Assembly (NCBI RefSeq): GCF_029784155.1
Contig: NC_073692.1
Coordinates: 17,920,126 to 17,984,125, forward strand
DNA: 64,000 bases
Direction of reading: 5' to 3'
Source of the DNA: Uranotaenia lowii
Lineage: Eukaryota > Arthropoda > Insecta > Diptera > Culicidae
Every line of letters starts with the position of its first letter. Position 1 is the first letter of the stretch. The notes under the pieces were generated by a model. It saw nothing but the letters and a program-made list of their open reading frames with translations. It was not told the DNA's origin and made no database searches. The position numbers and the translations under genes were made by a program. Of this stretch, positions 11,801-22,321 are shown one piece after another.

Positions 11801-14019
11801 GGTATCAGTGCTTCGGTGATGCAATGCAATTTTTTGAACAAAGTTTTTCTTCAAAGTTAAATATGTTGAAAAATGCAAAAATTGACATGTACTTACTTAA
11901 GTGGAAATTCCGGGAAATTCCAAGCAAAGCGGGAAATACTGAGTACTACGTTTTGTTGCTGGGACTATCAACCACATACGGTATCAGTGCTTCGGTGATG
12001 CAATGCAATTTTTTGAACAAAGTTTTTCTTCAAAGCTAAATATGTTGAAAAATGCAAAAATTGATATGTACTTACTTAAGTGGAAATTTCGGGAAATTCC
12101 AAGCAAAGCGGGAAATTCTGAGTACTACGTTTTGTTGCTGGGACTATCAACAACATACGGTATCAGTGCTTCGGTGATGCAATGCAATTTTTTGAACAAA
12201 GTTTTTCTTCAAAGTTAAATATGTTGAAAAATGCAAAAATTGACATGTACTTACTTAAGTGGAAATTCCGGGAAATTCCAAGCAAAGCGGGAAATTCTGA
12301 GTACTACGTTTTGTTGCTGGGACTACCAGCAACATACCATATTAGTGCTTCGGTGATGCAATGCAATTTTTTGAACAAAGTTTTTCTTCAAAGTTAAATA
12401 TGTTGAAAAATGCAAAAATTGACATGTACTTACTTAAGTGGAAATTCCGGGAAATTCCAAGCAAAGCGGGAAATTCTGAGTACTACGTTTTGTTTCTGGG
12501 ACTATCAACAACATACGGTATCAGTGCTTCGGTTATGCAATGCAATTTTTTGAACAAAGTTTTTCTTCAAAGTTAAATATGTTGAAAAATGCAAAAATTG
12601 ACATGTACTTACTTAAGTGGAAATTCCGGGAAATTCCAAGCAAAGCGGGAAATTCTGAGTACTACGTTTTGTTGCTGGGACTATCAACAACATACGGTAT
12701 CAGTGCTTTGGTGATGCAATGCAATTTTTTGAACAAAGTTTTTCTTCAAAGTTAAATATGTAGAAAAATGCAAAAATTGACATGTACTTACTTAAGTGGA
12801 AATTCCGGGAAATTCCAAGCAAAGCGGGAAATTCTGAGTACTACGTTTTGTTGCTGGGACTACCAGCAACAAACCATATTAGTGCTTCGGTGATGCAATG
12901 CAATTTTTTGAACAAAGTTTTTCTTCAAAGTTAAATATGTTGAAAAATGCAAAAATTGACATGTACTTACTTAAGTGGAAATTCCGGGAAATTCCAAGCA
13001 AAGCGGGAAATTCTGAGTACTACGTTTTGTTGCTGGGACTACCAGCAACATACCATATTAGTGCTTCGGTGATGCAATGCAATTTTTTGAACAAAGTTTT
13101 TCTTCAAAGTTAAATATGTTGAAAAATGCAAAAATTGACATGTACTTACTTAAGTGGAAATTCCGGGAAATTCCAAGCAAAGCGGGAAATTCTGAGTACT
13201 ACGTTTTGTTGCTGGGACTACCAGCAACATACCATATTAGTGCTTCGGTGATGCAATGCAATTTTTTGAACAAAGTTTTTCTTCAAAGTTAAATATGTTG
13301 AAAAATGCAAAAATTGATATGTACTTACTTAAGTGGAAAATCCGGGAAATTCCAAGCAAAGCGGGAAATTCTGAGTACTACGTTTTGTTGCTGGGACTAC
13401 CAGCAACATACCATATTAGTGCTTCGGTGATGCAATGCAATTTTTTGAACAAAGTTTTTCTTCAAAGTTAAATATGTTGAAAAATGCAAAAATTGACATG
13501 TACTTACTTAAGTGGAAATTCCGGGAAATTCCAAGCAAAGCGGGAAATTCTGAGTACTACGTTTTGTTGCTGGGACTACCAGCAACATACCATATTAGTG
13601 CTTCGGTGATGCAATGCAATTTTTTGAACAAAGTTTTTCTTCAAAGTTAAATATGTTGAAAAATGCAAAAATTGACATGTACTTACTTAAGTGGAAATTC
13701 CGGGAAATTCCAAGCAAAGCGGGAAATTCTGAGTACTACGTTTTGTTGCTGGGACTATCAACAACATACGGTATCAGTGCTTCGGTGATGCAATGCAATT
13801 TTTTGAACAAAGTTTTTCTTCAAAGTTAAATATGTTGAAAAATGCAAAAATTGATATGTACTTACTTAAGTGGAAATTCCGGGAAATTCCAAGCAAAGCG
13901 GGAAATTCCAAGCAAAGCGGGAAATTCTGAGTACTACGTTTTGTTGCTGGGACTACCAGCAACATACCATATTAGTGCTTCGGTGATGCAATGCAATTTT
14001 TTGAACAAAGTTTTTCTTC
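2884..14019 (+). repeat. 179-bp satellite array, about 62 units
   Basis: Head-to-tail array with a strict 179-bp period from TTGAACRAAGTTTTTCTTC at 2884 to the gap at 14020. Units differ at a few diagnostic sites: ATGCAATGCC versus ATGCAATGCA, a CGG/CCA/CGA triplet after CAACATA, CTATCAGC/CTATCAAC/CTACCAGC, and a TAGCTAAG variant that introduces a stop. The first six full units (about 3063-4136) form a distinct subtype with CGGAAAATTCC in place of CGGGAAATTCC. Each unit has a 71-codon open frame that overlaps the next by 37 nt. Because 179 is not a multiple of 3, the frames never join, and unit differences are largely replacement changes, so I read the array as noncoding satellite DNA. The total length is unknown because the array ends in an assembly gap. 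Confidence 0.97.
5559..7348 (+). repeat. Higher-order repeat: two 895-bp five-unit blocks
   Basis: Within the satellite, 5559-6453 and 6454-7348 carry the same ordered set of five unit variants. The order is a unit with GAAAAAAATGACATG, a CGATATT unit, a CTAAGTACT unit, a unit with seven T before AACAAAG, and a unit with AAATTATGAG. A third, partial start follows at 7349. This is the pattern expected from unequal exchange or block amplification. Confidence 0.9.
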
Positions 14020-14519
14020 NNNNNNNNNNNNNNNNNNNNNNNNNNNNNNNNNNNNNNNNNNNNNNNNNNNNNNNNNNNNNNNNNNNNNNNNNNNNNNNNN
14101 NNNNNNNNNNNNNNNNNNNNNNNNNNNNNNNNNNNNNNNNNNNNNNNNNNNNNNNNNNNNNNNNNNNNNNNNNNNNNNNNNNNNNNNNNNNNNNNNNNNN
14201 NNNNNNNNNNNNNNNNNNNNNNNNNNNNNNNNNNNNNNNNNNNNNNNNNNNNNNNNNNNNNNNNNNNNNNNNNNNNNNNNNNNNNNNNNNNNNNNNNNNN
14301 NNNNNNNNNNNNNNNNNNNNNNNNNNNNNNNNNNNNNNNNNNNNNNNNNNNNNNNNNNNNNNNNNNNNNNNNNNNNNNNNNNNNNNNNNNNNNNNNNNNN
14401 NNNNNNNNNNNNNNNNNNNNNNNNNNNNNNNNNNNNNNNNNNNNNNNNNNNNNNNNNNNNNNNNNNNNNNNNNNNNNNNNNNNNNNNNNNNNNNNNNNNN
14501 NNNNNNNNNNNNNNNNNNN
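14020..14519. other. Assembly gap (500 N)
   Basis: Run of 500 N directly after a truncated satellite unit. The round size suggests a placeholder, so the real distance and the satellite's far end are unknown. Confidence 0.99.
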
Positions 14520-14800
14520 TTCCGGACGAGCCAGGCAGACACAAAGAAAATTTAACATGAAAACACGCACCGAGGAGATCTAAAATTGAAGGTAAGATTG
14601 ATGGTTAATGTTTTATTAACTTAAAATCTAATCTTTTCTTTTCTTTCAGGATGCATCGTAAGATAATTATAATATTCAAGCGGGGAAATCGAGTTTTCCA
14701 ATCATCTGTAATATAAAAAAAGTTATTTAAGTGAATCCAAATTTAAAAAAAATGACATCTCAATAAACTAAATGAAATAAAACATGTTGTTTTTATTTAT
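14520..14800 (+). other. Possible 3' terminal exon with a 58-bp intron
   Basis: After the gap, GAAG|GTAAGAT (donor at 14592) and TTTTCTTTCAG (acceptor ending 14649) would bound a 58-bp intron. AATAAA signals follow at 14762 and about 14776. No coding frame is recognised on either side. This could be the 3' end of a transcript that starts in or beyond the gap, or a chance combination of short motifs in AT-rich DNA. Confidence 0.25.
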
Positions 14801-15079
14801 TTTCCAGGGAACACATTCTCTATAAACAGAACCTTTAATTTCCACCATACGGAAGCTTTTGGAATAAGGGGTAGTTTTCATCCGCTGCGTTTGAAATAAG
14901 GGGTAAATTTCATCCGGTGCAAGCGTTATCAAGCTGAGTACCCCTTAAAGGGTACAGCGGCTGTATCCTTTAAAAGGAGTTCTCCCAGTCTCATCGAATA
15001 ACGGGTCAAAAGTATTCGTTAAGGGGTAGCCAAAAGTTAGCGTGTGAATGGTCACAAACCTAGATTGTAAAATTAAACG

Positions 15080-16010
15080 TATTTTCACTTTATGCGCATA
15101 AAAATCTTTACAGTGTCATCCGGTACCAGTTTCTCAGTTTTTTTCTCCCATTTCCTTAAGATGGCCTTCTTGTCTTTTCTCTGCGTCGTCTTGCTCTCCC
15201 AAAGTTCCCGCTTGGGTTCACGTCCTTTGGAACAAAATGGACAGAATTTGCCTCATACCATCAAGCCAAAATAGCGGAACTTCGTTGTACTGCTACAAGA
15301 ACGGCAAAAGGCGCTTCTCGAGGCACTCAGATTTGTAGATCTCGCGATTTACTGTGCCCTTCGTCACGAAAGGCTCACTCCTCAGTCCGCAAGAGCCGAC
15401 GGCCCGCCAATCGAGATATTTGGAGGCGAACTTCGATATTTTCTTCTTCTTGAATTTGTCGTTCACATCGAACTTGCTCTTGCCGGTGTAAAACTCCAAA
15501 CCCGGGATTTGCTTAAAATCAGCCTTCATATACGTTTCGTCGTCCACCACACAGCAGTAATTTTTTGTCAGCATCTTCTCGTAGAGCTTCCGTGCCCGAG
15601 TTTTAGCCGTCGATTATTGCCGTTCATCGTGTTTTGGGAAGTTTTGTACCTTGTATGTATGTAGCTCAGCTATCTTCTTTGCATTCTGGACGTAGCTCTG
15701 CGACATGCCGATCTTTTAAGCCAAATCACGGCTTGAGACGCTGGGATTTGCTTGAATCATCCGCTTCACCTTTCCCTCCGTCTTTTCGTTATCCGGTCCC
15801 GGTTTTCTTCCAGCTCCTTTGCCGTGGTTCAGCGTCAACTACTCCTGGAACTGCTTCAACACTCTGTAGACGGTTGAATGGTGAAAGTTCAACATTTTTC
15901 CCAACTGCCGGTGCGACAGGTCAGGAAATTCCAGGTGTTTGGAAATAATTTGTTCTCTCGACTCGCGTTAGTTCTATCATTTTCGTTGAATCAAAAAACA
16001 CGACTTCGAG
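15080..16010 (-). pseudogene. Degenerate ITmD37E-type mariner transposase
   Basis: On the minus strand, 15293-15574 encodes a stretch with VVDDETYMKADFKQIPG, LEFYTGKS, YLDWRAVGSCG and KRLLPFL. It matches the catalytic core of the transposase at 53305-54213, including the first catalytic Asp (DDETY). Upstream (15600-15990) a helix-turn-helix region can be followed only through stops and frame changes. Downstream, a FWLD remnant and a VPKDVNP remnant mark the second-Asp and DD37E regions, again broken. The family is Tc1/mariner; its enzymes cut and paste at TA. Terminal repeats like those of the 53-kb copy were not found, so the element has lost its ends. It is clearly non-functional. Confidence 0.8.
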
Positions 16011-16199
16011 TTCACATCACATCAATGAGAAAGCGTGCAGAAATTGGTTGATTTTTACCTAATGGTAAATAGGTTGTTGTGCCCTATTGAATGTATCGCA
16101 ATTATTTCGTATTCGCCCTTTAGTAAACAATTTTGTTGCAAACAAACTTTCGTACAATTTATTATAATTTATTTTTTTTTGTATTACTTTGTAATATGA

Positions 16200-16214
16200 C
16201 CCCCCCCCCCCCCC
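16200..16214. repeat. Poly-C tract (15 C)
   Basis: Fifteen consecutive C followed by TCCCC, conspicuous in AT-rich DNA. The length may be unreliable because homopolymers are error-prone. It sits between the mariner remnant and the hAT element. Confidence 0.9.
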
Positions 16215-16960
16215 TCCCCACGCGATTTTCCAACTTCGAGTGATAAAACAAGGATTTGAAATTTGTTCCAGCTTCATTTGATTAGCATCTATGCTGAAGC
16301 CATCTTTTGTCTAAATCAGTGGTTTTCAAAGTGGTCTCTACCGCCCTCTTGAGGGCGTTCAGAGCTTCCAGGGGGGCGGTGAGTTCTATTTTGAAATTTG
16401 GGGGGGGGGGGCGTTGGAAGGACTCGAGTGGGCGGTGAGGTCGTAATTCACATTTTCACAAATCACGAAACAACGAAGATTGGAAATAACAACGAGTAAG
16501 TTCAATGCAAAACAATGAATTTACGTTACAGAATTAAACATCAAGACTTAAGTATCTATAATTTTAGAGAGCTGCAAGTTATTTTTTGTTTCAATATCAT
16601 CATATTTTTTTCTTAAAATGTATCCAAAAGATTTCTTAGATTACAGACCCTGTTCGTTTTTGGCAACCCGCTCGTAAATTTTATATTGCCAAAATCGAGC
16701 ACTTTTTTTTGTCACTTTTATTATTAATTTATATTTCAAATTAATCAAAATTGATGTTAAACATAATATTTGCATAAAGTTTCTCAAATTCGTTCAATTA
16801 TATTAGTTTTAAGCAGTGAACCATGGAAAAAATCATGTTTTTACTGTTTAAAACCATTATTTTTTAGCCAAATTAAAAAATTTCATGCTAATATTACGTT
16901 TTACATTAATTTTGATTGCCAAAATTGAAAGGGGTATTTAAATCGACTGATCCAATAATG

Positions 16961-17473
16961 TTGAAAAAGTTACTTGGCGATTTCAGTCTCAAAAAATCGT
17001 AAAACGATGTTTATTTACAACATCCGACGTTTCGGCATGTTTATTTTGCCTTTATCAAGGAATAATAATTTTTCGTTTCAATTTTCCAGAATGTTTTTTG
17101 AATCTATGAAACTGTCTTGAAGAAAAAGTCGTCTCGTTGTTGGCTTAGCGTATGGAAATCTATTGCAAACTAATGATGTTCTTGTTCGGTGATACTTTTC
17201 AAAAACTTCTTTAAATATTCTTATGAAATGAGAAATTTTTGGTTTTCTTGTTCGTTCTTTCGTTGATCACTATCGAATGTTATTAACTTTCCAACAACGA
17301 GACGACTTTTTCTTCAAGACAGTTTCAAAGATTCAAAAAACATTCTATACAATTAAAACGAAAAATTATTATTCCTTGATGAAGGCAAAATAAACACGCC
17401 GAAACGTCGGATGTAGTAACTAAACATCGTTTTATGATTTTTTGAGACTGAAATCGCCGAGAAACTTTTTCAA
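16961..17473. repeat. Fold-back repeat nested in the hAT element
   Basis: Two inverted arms of about 183 bp (16961-17143 and 17291-17473) separated by a loop of about 147 bp. The arms include ACATCCGACGTTTCGG with its complement CCGAAACGTCGGATGT, and GTCGTCTCGTTGTTGG with CCAACAACGAGACGAC. Transcribed RNA could form a long hairpin. It is probably a MITE inserted in the hAT element; a target duplication was not resolved. Confidence 0.88.
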
Positions 17474-18637
17474 GATTTTTGAAATTGTTACAGTTTCTGT
17501 ATACGCTTTACATGTTGATCTTGTTTTGTAAGATAATTTTGGGTTATGCTCAGCGGTGTGTAAACTCGCTTCGGAAAAAAACATTCGGCTGATTTTTTCC
17601 AAGTTTAACTTGTTGTGTGCAGATTGATTTTATCTTCGTTTCAATCATTACGTGATTGCACACAAAACGAAGAGAACAGTTTTGCATTGATGTTTTCCAT
17701 GCCTCGCAGGAATAAAATCACACCAACGAAACAACAGAATGAAGCTTACCGTACACGAATGCATACGAGCGATCGTTGCCCGACGGACCAAGTAAACATT
17801 CCTCGCACCCTTCTTTCGCTCGTTTCCCGTTCCCTTGTATCTATCACTTTTAGCCACGCCCCCATACGGTGTCCGATTGATGTGTTCGGCTGCCGAACGA
17901 ACACGATTTGAATTTTGAATTCGCAGAACTGTACGTTCGCTTCGCTGATGTTTCCCCCGATTGCTGTTTACTCCTGCCGAGTTTACCCGAAGCTTACTTC
18001 CTGATGCTTTCCGAGTTGAACTATAGATAGCATCATTGCAGTTTGAGTTTAACGAAATAAAATCGTTCTGCAAAGAAGGGCAAAGTGCGAGTATGTAGAC
18101 TCGTGATTTTAACATCTCTGGTTATGCTATAAAAAAGATAAATTTTGGATGGCAATGCTTGATAATCTTTAAATTTTATTGTCTCAAAAAACCTGCTAAA
18201 CCGAAAAAACCTTCGAAGAAATCTGTGTAAAAAGGCGCCATCTGTGAATTAATGATATATTTTTTTGAAAGAAAATATGAAATGTTGTTAGGTTTATTTG
18301 AAGTTTTTATTTGTTCGTCTTTATTTCAATCGATTGAAAGTTCAAATGTGCCGTTTGCTATGGGTAAACTTTTAATCTATTTGGTTTCCACTAACATTGC
18401 CGGAATTCAGTTATAAGAATCTAATTTAAACTTAAAAACCCGTGAATGCAGCATAACTTTGTTGAACAGGATTTAAATTCAGATATCCAGAAATAATTAT
18501 ATTTTTTACGTTATTCACCGGCTAGGCAGTATATGATTATAGAATTTTGCTCACCAAAATATAAGATATATGAACTAATCAATTAGTTTAAGCAATTGTC
18601 CAAGAAACTTTACATTGAATATTGGAGGTTTGAAGCA

Positions 18638-18910
18638 ATATGAGGCCCTTGGAGCCAGGAGGGTATAAGTACATAGAAGCTAGTTTCGATAAAACACGGT
18701 TTTAAGTTGTAATGTTTGACCATTTTCTATATATTTTTCGAAAATTTGCATTTTTCTTTCGAACGAAACAGTAAAGAAAAAAAATTAAAAGAAATCTGAA
18801 AAATCACAAAATATAGTTTGAAGTATAAAGAATTTTTCGACATTAAATCAAAATCCACTATTTTCACACATATATTACTCTCTACTCCTTTGGCTCTGAG
18901 GGCCTCATAT
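18638..18910. repeat. Short inverted-repeat element, candidate MITE
   Basis: ATATGAGGCCCTTGGAGCC at 18638 is answered by an imperfect complement, GGCTCTGAGGGCCTCATAT, ending at 18910, giving a 273-bp unit with terminal inverted repeats inside the hAT element. Only the outer 20-25 bases match well. No clear target duplication was found. Confidence 0.5.
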
Positions 18911-19099
18911 AAATTTAAAAGAACTTTGAGTTAAGTCTTACAACAACATAAAGCCAAAACTTAATGATTTTTCAACGATCCATTTTATCTTTTTTTTAGA
19001 TTTTCTAAAAATTCGCCCAGGGGGGCCTTGAGCTCGAAAATTTTGCAAAGGGGGGCAGTGAGTGAAAAAAGTTTGAAAACCACTGGTCTAAATGATATA

Positions 19100-20054
19100 C
19101 AGTACCGTTCATAATTGTATAGAAATTGGAAGCAGGCGCCCTGTCACTTCGACTTTGAACTCAAATAACTTTTTACACTGGTGATATTTTTTTTATCAAA
19201 TTGTTTTCGTTAGATAGATCAACTATCACACTATTATATCAGAAAATTTCAGCTTTCTGGAGTTTCTGTGACCTGAGATACAGTTATTCTACGAAAATCG
19301 AACTTTTTGGACTTTTCTCATTTAAACTGCAATATCTCAGAAACTATGCTACATTTTTAACTGAAATTTTGCAAAGTGATTGTTGAAACATAAAACTAGC
19401 ATGTATGAAATTTTCGAAAAGTTCTATCGATGAGATCAAAAGCTATGCGAAGTGCAATATTTCAGGCATTAACCTAGAAATGCGATTTCTATAGAATTTT
19501 GTCTGGCAAAAGCAATGAAGAAAAAACAAATATGGAATAAATGATCCAATTGTCTTTTGAAATCATAATCTCGCGATATTGTTTTGATTTTTTGGTTGAA
19601 ATAGATACTGGTTGTTAAACAGAGAATATGATTTTCCTATGGAAACATTCGTCCAAAATTCTATAGAAATCGTATTTCTAGGTTCATGCCTGAAATATTG
19701 CACCTCGCGTAACTTTTGATCTCATCGATAGATCTTTTCGAAAACTTCAGACATGCTAGCTTTATGTTTCAACAATCACTCTGCAAAATTTCAGTAAAAA
19801 ATGTAGCGTAGTTCCTGAGATACTGCAGTTGGAATGAGAAAAGTCCATAAAGTCCGATTTTTGTAGAACTACTGTATCTCAGGTCACACAAACTCCAGAA
19901 AGCTCAAATTTAGTGATATAATAGTATGATAGTTGATCTATCTAACGCAAAAAATTTTATCAAAAAATATCATCAGAGTAAAAAGTTATGGAAGTTCAAA
20001 GTAGAAGTGACAGGGCGCGTGCTTCCAATTTCTAAACAATTATGAACGGTACTG
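19100..20054. mobile_element. 955-bp TA-flanked hairpin MITE (Tc1/mariner-like)
   Basis: Starts CAGTACCGTTCATAATTGT and ends ACAATTATGAACGGTACTG, flanked by TA at 19098-19099 and 20055-20056. Nearly the whole element is one palindrome, with arms of about 400 bp (19100-19508 and 19648-20054) and a loop of about 140 bp; arm differences are scattered single bases. TA flanks and a CAGT terminus fit the Tc1/mariner group. There is no transposase. The transcript would be a long imperfect double strand. Confidence 0.9.
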
Positions 20055-20056
20055 TA

Positions 20057-21440
20057 GTTCCGGCGTTTTCTCTTGATAAATTCCCATTCTGGACGACTGT
20101 GGAATGCAGTGGAAATAAAATTGAAATCCGATACATGGAGCTTATTGAGAAATTCATCAACTTCAAGTTGAACTAGAAGTTGAAGTCTTCGACTTTATCT
20201 AGATCATAGAATCCGTTGGCTCCGAATTTGTAGTAACCCAAAGCCATACCTTAAGCTCGTTTGAAAAAATTTCGTTCTACCATCGAATAACGCAATTCTC
20301 TGAACACACAATCGATTCCGCGCGCCAAAAACAGTCACAGCAACAACAAAGAAAATGCCATAAATTTCCCACCACTTCTGAGGGTTGAGATTTGTTATGT
20401 AAATTTAAATTTAAATCCAGGCCCATTGCGTTGCGTATGGTTGCCAAGAGAAGTGCGTGAGCATGGTGCGAAAAGTTGGTCTCCGGGCAGCTGGGTTGGA
20501 AAAATCGCTTTCATTCAATCTGGCCCAGAAAGGAGTATTAGCTAGTAGGGGACATCATCACCACCATCAACCCGAAAGGATGATGGCGCGGTCCGGGCTG
20601 AGGTGGAGAATGATGAACCGTTTTGTTGCGTATTTTTTTCTGTTTTCGGGGGCTCCCTCCTTCAGAGGGAATCCTCGAAAACGGAAGCGTGTCTTATCTT
20701 GGTTGAACCGATTGCAGCTCAGCTCTCGGAATCTGAATCTTCCACAAGGGACGAGGACAACGAGCTTTTAGTAGGTACCTACGCTCTGTTTTGCGTCGAG
20801 ATTTTGGGATGCGTTTGGTTTGTGTTCTTTTTTTTATCTTCAACCTAATTGGAATGGAACCACTTTCGAAACTTTGTGAACGGATTTTCGACATAAGACC
20901 GCAATCAGCCGGATTGAACCGTAAAAGTGAGGAAACGTGATTCGGTCAAATTATGAGGAAAGGGTTTGGGACTCATTCAGAGGAGTTTTATGACTTTCTC
21001 AATTTCGGATGATGGCAATGGTTGATTAAGGAAAGATAATTAGATTATTTTGAATAATTCTTATTAAAGTGTGAGTTCTGGTAATGAATAAAATGGCACC
21101 ATTCACTTTTCATTAAGACCTTATGAATGTTTGTTCACATTTTTATCAATAACTGATAATTCTACTCTCCAGCTCTGATTTCCATAAAATTATACCACAC
21201 GAAAGCAACATTGTACGAATGAAAACGTTAACTGCAAACTGATTAGAAGCACAAGGAGTTATTTTTTGTCTTCATCTTACCGCAACATGTAATCATAATT
21301 ACGCATCGGTCTTTTGTTTTTCTTGCATATGGTCCTGGACCCGTCAAATTATGGCGCGCTGATCATATGCCGAGAGCATCGCAAAGCATAATTGATAAAT
21401 GAGTTTTTTATCTCGACTGTTTTTGTCCACGATATCATTT
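20057..21440. other. Unassigned sequence, no supported gene
   Basis: About 20400-20900 is richer in GC than its surroundings and has overlapping frames of 104 codons (20457-20771) and 81 codons (20603-20848). Neither shows a domain and they overlap each other. I see no terminal repeats or RNA gene. It could be host regulatory or untranslated sequence. Confidence 0.35.
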
Positions 21441-21991
21441 GGTGATATGAATAAGAACCTAGCAATCGCTTTTGCTAAGCAAATCGAGCAGTCGAGCAGT
21501 CGCTTGAAGCAAATGCTTTGTTTGGTATGAATAAAGTTTTTATTTGACAGTTGTTTTCTTGGACACCAGCTTTTACTTTTAGAACAAGATAGTTGGCATG
21601 AATAAAACACAAATATGAAGCAATTACTTGGCAGATAGCCTAGTATTTGCTTTATTTCTTAAGCATGCTCTGTAGTAGACTTTTGAAATAAAAATTTGAG
21701 TCCATAAACAAGGAATTATATTAAAAATGATTCTTCATTTATTGTTATAGTATATTTTGTTGTTGGATGTAAAATTAAAACAATCAGTTTGTTTTTTAAG
21801 AGAAAAAACTATTTTTCATTACATGAAATATAATTTTAATTTGTTATCACATAAATATTCTCTGCTGGAGAAATAGAACCTGATAAACTTTTTTTATCAT
21901 TTTAATTATTGAAGTCTATATTTTATACATTTTGCAGCTGATTATAAGTTTATGTAAATTTCGATTATGTAGACATTCATGGAAGATCCCC

Positions 21992-22148
21992 ATGGGCGAT
22001 GGGCGCGCTCGCAGTCCCGGTATACGATTTCTCGTGTGTTAAACAGAGAGAGAAATAGCCTTCACTCCGATTAGCTGTCATTCTTATGGAAATCTGTGTA
22101 AGAGTAAAGAGCAGGCTTTATTCTTTTTAGCAGGCCCAATCCCAATAG
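21992..22148 (+). repeat. Dispersed repeat, copy 2 (157 bp)
   Basis: Second copy of the repeat at 1981-2148, same orientation, lying between the left end of the Harbinger element and its transposase gene. It is either part of that element family or an independent insertion; flanks outside the shared segment do not match copy 1. Confidence 0.8.
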
Positions 22149-22321
22149 CCTTGTTTATGTTTTTGCTACAACTGATCATCAGGGCTTAGCTATGGAAAAA
22201 AATGTTGGATTGCTGCGATGATTTTTAATAGTTGAAAGATTTAGAGTAGTTTTTATGCTAGTTTCTGTACATTTTTTTTTCTTCGGTTTCGTGCCTGTGT
22301 GCTAATAGTTAAAGCGTAATC

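Larger units (their letters stand above)
16317..19085. mobile_element. hAT-type element, 2769 bp, non-autonomous
   Basis: Left end CAGTGGTTTTCAAAGTGGTC, right end GTTTGAAAACCACTG: terminal inverted repeats beginning CAGTG, as is usual for hAT elements. The flanks carry a perfect 8-bp target duplication, GTCTAAAT, at 16309-16316 and 19086-19093. G-rich subterminal blocks occur at both ends (around 16370-16415 and 19020-19055). No hAT transposase (DDE or RNase-H/BED signature) was found in six frames, so the element is non-autonomous or has lost its gene. It contains two nested inverted repeats, described separately. A 155-codon minus frame at 17648-18115 has no recognisable domain. Confidence 0.88.

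Noticed and set aside
3053..13829. Dozens of similar 71-codon frames beginning MPFF or MQFF
   Set aside because: One per 179-bp satellite unit. The period is not a multiple of 3, several units have stops, and unit differences mostly change the amino acid.
2884..14019. CRISPR-like array
   Set aside because: No unique spacers: the whole 179-bp unit repeats, and the context is eukaryotic.
13842..14570. Frames spanning the N run on both strands
   Set aside because: Most of each frame is unknown sequence; the same applies at 30285-31097 and 50800-51450.
17648..18115. 155-codon minus frame inside the hAT element
   Set aside because: No zinc finger, RNase-H fold or dimerisation motif of a hAT transposase; overlaps a plus frame.
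20457..20848. Overlapping 104- and 81-codon frames
   Set aside because: Two overlapping frames without domains or splice context; a His-run alone is not evidence.
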